DNA of 64,000 nt from Pachypanchax playfairii (lineage: Eukaryota; Chordata; Actinopteri; Cyprinodontiformes; Aplocheilidae): the NCBI GenBank assembly GCA_006937955.1, contig SSNP01000007.1:1895065-1959064 (forward strand). Reading direction: 5' to 3'. Positions 59,743-64,000 of the stretch are shown in pieces. The translations under genes and the position numbers were made by a program. The notes beneath the pieces are model-generated. The model was not told where the DNA came from, did no database searches, and saw only the letters and a list, made by a program, of their open reading frames with translations. Positions within the stretch are counted from its first letter, which is position 1, and every line of letters begins with the position of its first letter.

Positions 59743-59895
59743 GAACAGAGTCACCACACACGAACAATTACCAGAGACGCGTTTGAGCTGATGTATAATG
59801 CAGCTGCATTTGTAAAACAATTGATCTCCGATGATTTCGCCTGGAAAAATACAGACTCATCGCAGAAAGACGAACGTCGGGGAAAGTCATTGTGA
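59743..59895 (+). CDS. Gene C terminal exon g with stop
   Basis: The acceptor cccctttttttccag ends at 59,742. Phase 0 is open for 50 residues, beginning EQSHHTRTITRDAFELMYNA and ending SSQKDERRGKSL, with TGA at 59,893-59,895. The other two frames stop earlier. PolyA signals follow at 60,183 and 60,357. The seven exons a-g together give about 219 residues plus whatever lies upstream. The protein is not recognised; no signal peptide or membrane span is visible in this C-terminal part. Confidence 0.65.
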   Translation, partial: EQSHHTRTITRDAFELMYNAAAFVKQLISDDFAWKNTDSSQKDERRGKSL

Positions 59896-60182
59896 CTCGT
59901 GGATGTGAAAATCAAACTGGTTGTTGCAGGGCTGCAACTTATGATCCTCCATCTGGATGTCCTGCATTTTCACTGAGTGTAAAATTTTCAGCTTTTCTAT
60001 GTAAATTTCCACCTAAATGTCACTCATCAGTCCACTCTATATTACTGGCACCACTGAGTCTCTTCCTGCTGAGTGACAGATACACCAGTTGTGATACTCT
60101 TACAGATTCTGATTCCTGCCTTCCTCTCAGTACATAGACGGGGTGTTTCATCAGGCAGGATCATCAAATATGCAGCATAAAG

Positions 60183-60362
60183 AATAAAGATATGGCAACA
60201 GGAGGAAACTGACTCATCAAAGAAGAGGAGATCATTTTCTTACAGCTTTCAATGTTTGATTGTTAATCTGCAAAATCCCCAAATCCTCTCGTTGAGTTTG
60301 GTGTCAATAACAAAATCTATCATGCATATTTACAGGTACATGTGCAAACACGTGTAAATAAA
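60183..60362 (+). other. Polyadenylation signals of Gene C
   Basis: AATAAA at 60,183-60,188 and 60,357-60,362, about 290 and 460 bases after the stop. Confidence 0.5.
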
Positions 60363-60364
60363 CA

Positions 60365-61630
60365 GAAATGTCATTGTGGGATTATTATTATTTAAAAATA
60401 AGGAAACTGATAAGATACTTTTATTTTGTATTTGCCATATGATCTGATGTGATTAACTCACTGAGTAATTGGTTGTTATTTAAATTGATTTATATTAAAA
60501 AAACAAATAAAGATGAAACATCGCGGTGGACAGAACATCTGGTTCAGGTGGATGGACGGATAAATCACTGACTGAAAAACTGGAGCAGAAAAATCCAAAA
60601 GAAAATGAAGAAGAAGCTGCTGATGAACTTCTGAGTTCAAACCAATGAAGCACAGAGAAAGTGACATGAAGAAAAGTGATGCTGATAGTAAGAAAAGTAA
60701 AGACTGTGATACTGACATGCTCCTTGTTAGTAGGTGGTCTCCCCCTCAGTGACATATGATTATCTGTAAGTTACTGGGTGATAAAATAACACCGCACTGT
60801 TATCTACAGTAGATTATTAAGATTAGGAGGATTAAGACTCCCTCTACTGGTTGTAAATTATTATTACAAACATGTAAAAAGAATGTCATAAGCTACTGAA
60901 GTCCTTTCTCATGTTATACATCTAAAAATCTGGATCAGATAAGTGAGTCTACCGAAGTCCTTCAGCAGCTGATCATCCATCCTCCCTTTTCGATTTGTTT
61001 TCTTTAGAAACTATAAATAGCAACTACTGCTCACTTTATGAAAATCTCAATCCCCCCTCAGCGTCTTCTCACTTTACAGATACATGATCCTCCCTGAGAT
61101 CCAGCTGAAGCCACTGCCAGCATTAATCACACTGCAGAGGAGATTATAGGATATGATCTCCTTCTCTAGTTTAATGCTGCTGCTTCATCATCAATACGCC
61201 TGATGAGATCCCATGAGAGGGTTAGAGAACATGACGGACTGCTGCTCCACAGGCCTGAGCAGAAACGCTTTGACAGTAGATTATAGGAATTTCTTTTATA
61301 ATGACACTAAGGACTGGAACCCAGCCTCAGCTTCATAATCTCCCACTTACTTTTTATATCATCTATCAGCTAATTAGTTCAGGCAGCTTATGAAACAGAA
61401 GGTGAACAAGAACCTGACTGATGACGTTCTAATAAAACTCTGAAAAATTGGATGAATATTAAAGGTTTTAGTTGGGCTTGTAGAAATAATTCAGTTCTTT
61501 ATTAAATATGTGTAGAAAAACATTGAACCCCCCTCCCACCCCCACCACCACTTTTCAGCTGTCATGCTGTATGTTAAATATTTAATCTATAAATAAACTT
61601 GACTTGGTGCTTCAAACTGAGATCATTTAC
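60365..61630. other. Intergenic, nothing recognised
   Basis: Region between convergent Genes C and D; no repeats identified. Confidence 0.4.
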
Positions 61631-61631
61631 A

Positions 61632-62262
61632 TTAAAGCAGTACTAAATAACTTTTCCGCTGCCGTGTCTCAGACAGCCATTGCTCGTACCGGTGTTCTGT
61701 TAAAATATGCTACCTGTTGAGATGTGCCATTCCACAGTCTTGACTTCAATAAACAGATTTAGCATTTATTTTTGTTTCTATATTTTTCCATAAATACATT
61801 TTACCTATCAAATAAATCCTCCCAGGACAGGAACACTAAATATGATGTTATTTTTACTTTCTTTGCATTGTGAGAGTGACAGGCAAAGGTTTGGACACAC
61901 CCAGAGGAGAAGGACCCAACAATGGACCAATAAGGACTCAGAGGGCTTTTATATAGAAAATATCAGGGAAGGATCATAAAAATATACTTAAATAATTAAC
62001 AGGACACACTCACCATAAACAAGAATACTTTATAAACTTCCAACAACATCTTGTTATTAAATAAGTTGTCAATTTGTACTATGGCAGCATTTTTCTTCAG
62101 GGCAACATAAATCACCAGAACACCACTTCCGGCTGCGGCCCGAATTACTGAAGTTATTAAGTGTAGTATATAGGGGGACCAGAGTGCAGAGTGTCTGATA
62201 TGAAGCTGAACATGTTTTTCAGTGAGTATCCACTTAGACGCATTTCAAAACAGTAGCTTTAA
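61632..62262. mobile_element. Possible fourth TTAA-flanked element
   Basis: TTAA at 61,632-61,635 is followed by AGCAGTACTAAATAACTTTT, close to a fish miniature element I recall as TTAAAGCTGCACTATGTAAC. At 62,259-62,262 another TTAA is preceded by cagtagct, which could be a decayed matching end. The inverted match is poor, so only the left end is reasonably supported. Confidence 0.35.
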
Positions 62263-62577
62263 GTTTAAAAGTTAATTGTGGTGCTTTAGGAAATGATAAG
62301 AATTCTAGCTGTTTTGATTAAATCTTGAAAATGGAAGAATGATGTACTGCGAGAGTGAGGGACGCTGCTGTCAATTACTACGTCAAACTTTTACTCTATC
62401 TATAAAACTGACTGAGTTATAACAATGTTTCCGTGTCCAGTTTAATTAAATCCAATAAAATTTGTGCAACAGCTCATCAGATATCTTGATTATAACTCTC
62501 TAACACACACCAGTAAACACACCATACAGATAAAATACAACATGTTTAGGTTTTCATAGTATTAAATATCAAGATGA

Positions 62578-63424
62578 TTTATTATAGATTTCAGAGTAAT
62601 CTTGTGGAGCTCACAGAACCCGTATAAAATCCCACAAATGAAAAGACAGACATTTCATAAATAAACAGAAACAAACATCAAAGGGACAAACGTCCCACAT
62701 TCAAAGGTGCAGATCTTTATAAGAAGTCCGTGATCTGAAAATAAAAACTAAACCATCCCATAAAGGTCCAGTTCAATCACAGTGTAAAAGGCAAAAACCT
62801 TCATGGAAAATAAATACAGACTCCACGTGAGAAAATATAAGTAATTTCCAGTTTTCATGCTCCTGTAACTAAATGTTCTAATTAAATTTATTAGTTTTCC
62901 CTGAAATATTTCACTCGTTTTATCTCTCCTGTTTTCATCTCGGCTGCCTTCTCCGCTGAGAGGGAAGTTCATTCATCACTCGTTTCATCTTCACTGCAGT
63001 ATGTTTTTTAATAACTCGGAGAGAATTCAGTCTAAGTAAAGAGATCCAAACCTGTGGCTTCTCACCTGAAACAGCTTCTTTCATTTGATTTATTTAATCC
63101 TTTTTGACAAGAAAAACTTCAAACGTACTTCAAAAGAGTTTAACCCATAAACGAATGATCAATAAAAATGTGGGAAAAAGGAGAAAAAGGAGTTTTAGTG
63201 TTGGTTAACAGAAAAAAACTTACATCCCAGTTCATCTGCTGTTTTCCCTTTAGACCAAAAAGCTTCACTTGGCTGCTGATTGGACCAGACATTCCGTCAC
63301 GTTCTTCACCAAGTAACAGTTTAACATTCAGAACAAAGTTAAAGACGTTTAACTAACAGCTAAACATCTTTAATTCAGTGTTTCGCTTTAAAGCCCGTTG
63401 TACAAGGACGGACTGTGAAAACGT
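62578..63424 (-). other. Gene D 3' untranslated region and polyA signals
   Basis: On the minus strand AATAAA occurs at 63,094-63,089 and 62,583-62,578, about 330 and 840 bases after the Gene D stop codon. Which is used cannot be told. Confidence 0.4.
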
Positions 63425-63538
63425 TTACAGAAGTTCTGCTTCCTCCTCGTCGTCTTCAGATCCCGACGGTCCCTGACGCACTTCCTCGTACCACTTGTTA
63501 GTCAGCGTCTTCATCTGGATCCGCCCGTGTAACAGGTC
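63425..63538 (-). CDS. Gene D terminal coding exon (unidentified protein)
   Basis: On the minus strand an acceptor gtgtatctcacag precedes 63,538 and phase 0 runs 37 residues to TAA at 63,427-63,425. The peptide begins DLLHGRIQMKTLTNKWYEEV and ends GSEDDEEAELL. The acidic tail after a basic/aromatic helix looks like the C-terminus of a small nuclear or chaperone-type protein, but I could not name it. The rest of the gene lies beyond the right edge. Confidence 0.65.
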   Translation of the reverse strand, partial: DLLHGRIQMKTLTNKWYEEVRQGPSGSEDDEEEAELL

Positions 63539-63544
63539 CTGTGA

Positions 63545-64000
63545 GATACACGTGTTCACATCAGCAAGGCATGAAACAACCACATGGACATGGAGGAGAA
63601 AAACGTAACATCATTCACGGATTCACACTCTGAAATCTGAACAGCAGCAGGATCAAATGAACAAAACACTCCGGTTCGACGGCTGAAACAACCGTCACCA
63701 GAAACTGTTTCCTTTAGTTACTTTGTTGGTTGAGTTAAACCGTATCTTTGTTCCACAGAGTTCCTGTTAAAGTGAGTGTGTTAGTGTAACTAACACCTGT
63801 TCACTGATAAACAACACAGACGACAGGAAAGTAGCAGAACATCCACAAAGCCAACTCTTTGTGTTCCTTCTCCCTCCTGAAAGCTCGAGACTTGTTTGGA
63901 AGTGAAAACTATGTTAGTAAATAAATAAGTGAGTAAACGGAACAGATGACGTTCTCACATGATGACAAGCTGAAGATGTGAGTCCAGATTTTCTTTTCTT
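63545..64000. other. Gene D intron, no further exon seen
   Basis: No second minus-strand coding segment with splice sites was found before the window edge. Confidence 0.4.

Overview
The window looks like teleost fish DNA, probably percomorph. It is AT-rich and intron-dominated, with spliced exons on both strands, polyadenylation signals and many microsatellites. It also carries repeat types typical of fish genomes: Tc1/mariner relics, TTAA-flanked miniature elements, a Penelope-like element, an endonuclease-bearing non-LTR retrotransposon, a tRNA-derived SINE and TG-flanked blocks. There is no bacterial or viral gene organisation. Family calls come from recalled consensus features and motif reading, not from a search. 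None of the protein-coding genes could be named.

Genes. Gene A (+) enters from the left and ends near base 737, with two coding exons and polyA signals at 837 and 864. Gene B (-) is only a candidate promoter and first exon at 28.9-29.4 kb; no downstream exon was recognised. Gene C (+) is the best-supported gene: seven exons between 42,449 and 59,895 whose splice phases all join into one open frame of about 219 residues. A possible extra upstream exon lies near 36.7 kb. Gene D (-) has its last coding exon at 63,425-63,538 and runs off the right edge. Genes C and D are tail to tail.

Repeats by region. 4-7 kb: a TTAA element nested inside a dead Tc1 transposase. 9.5 kb: a long GATA-type microsatellite. 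12.5 kb: a perfect 15-bp GC-rich hairpin. 16.5-18.1 kb: a Penelope-like relic and an element bounded by 12-bp inverted repeats. 23.7-24.6, 31.2 and 51.8 kb: copies of one common fish interspersed repeat. 29.9 kb: a (TA)n tract. 32.7 kb: a SINE with an internally duplicated head. 35.3 and 40.0 kb: an inverted pair of TTAA elements with a retrotransposon endonuclease relic between them. 41.2 and 56.0-57.1 kb: four almost identical 290-bp cores embedded in TG repeats. 43.4-44.2 kb: an internally deleted mariner-type element. 47.5 kb: a second, longer copy of the TTAA element from 5.5 kb. 54.0 kb: a third TTAA family. 58.8-59.5 kb: a truncated Tc1-like element.

The most interesting signals are the TTAA-flanked element family that carries a broken but recognisable exon in two copies, the near-identity of the TG/core blocks across 15 kb, and Gene C, whose identity needs a homology search.
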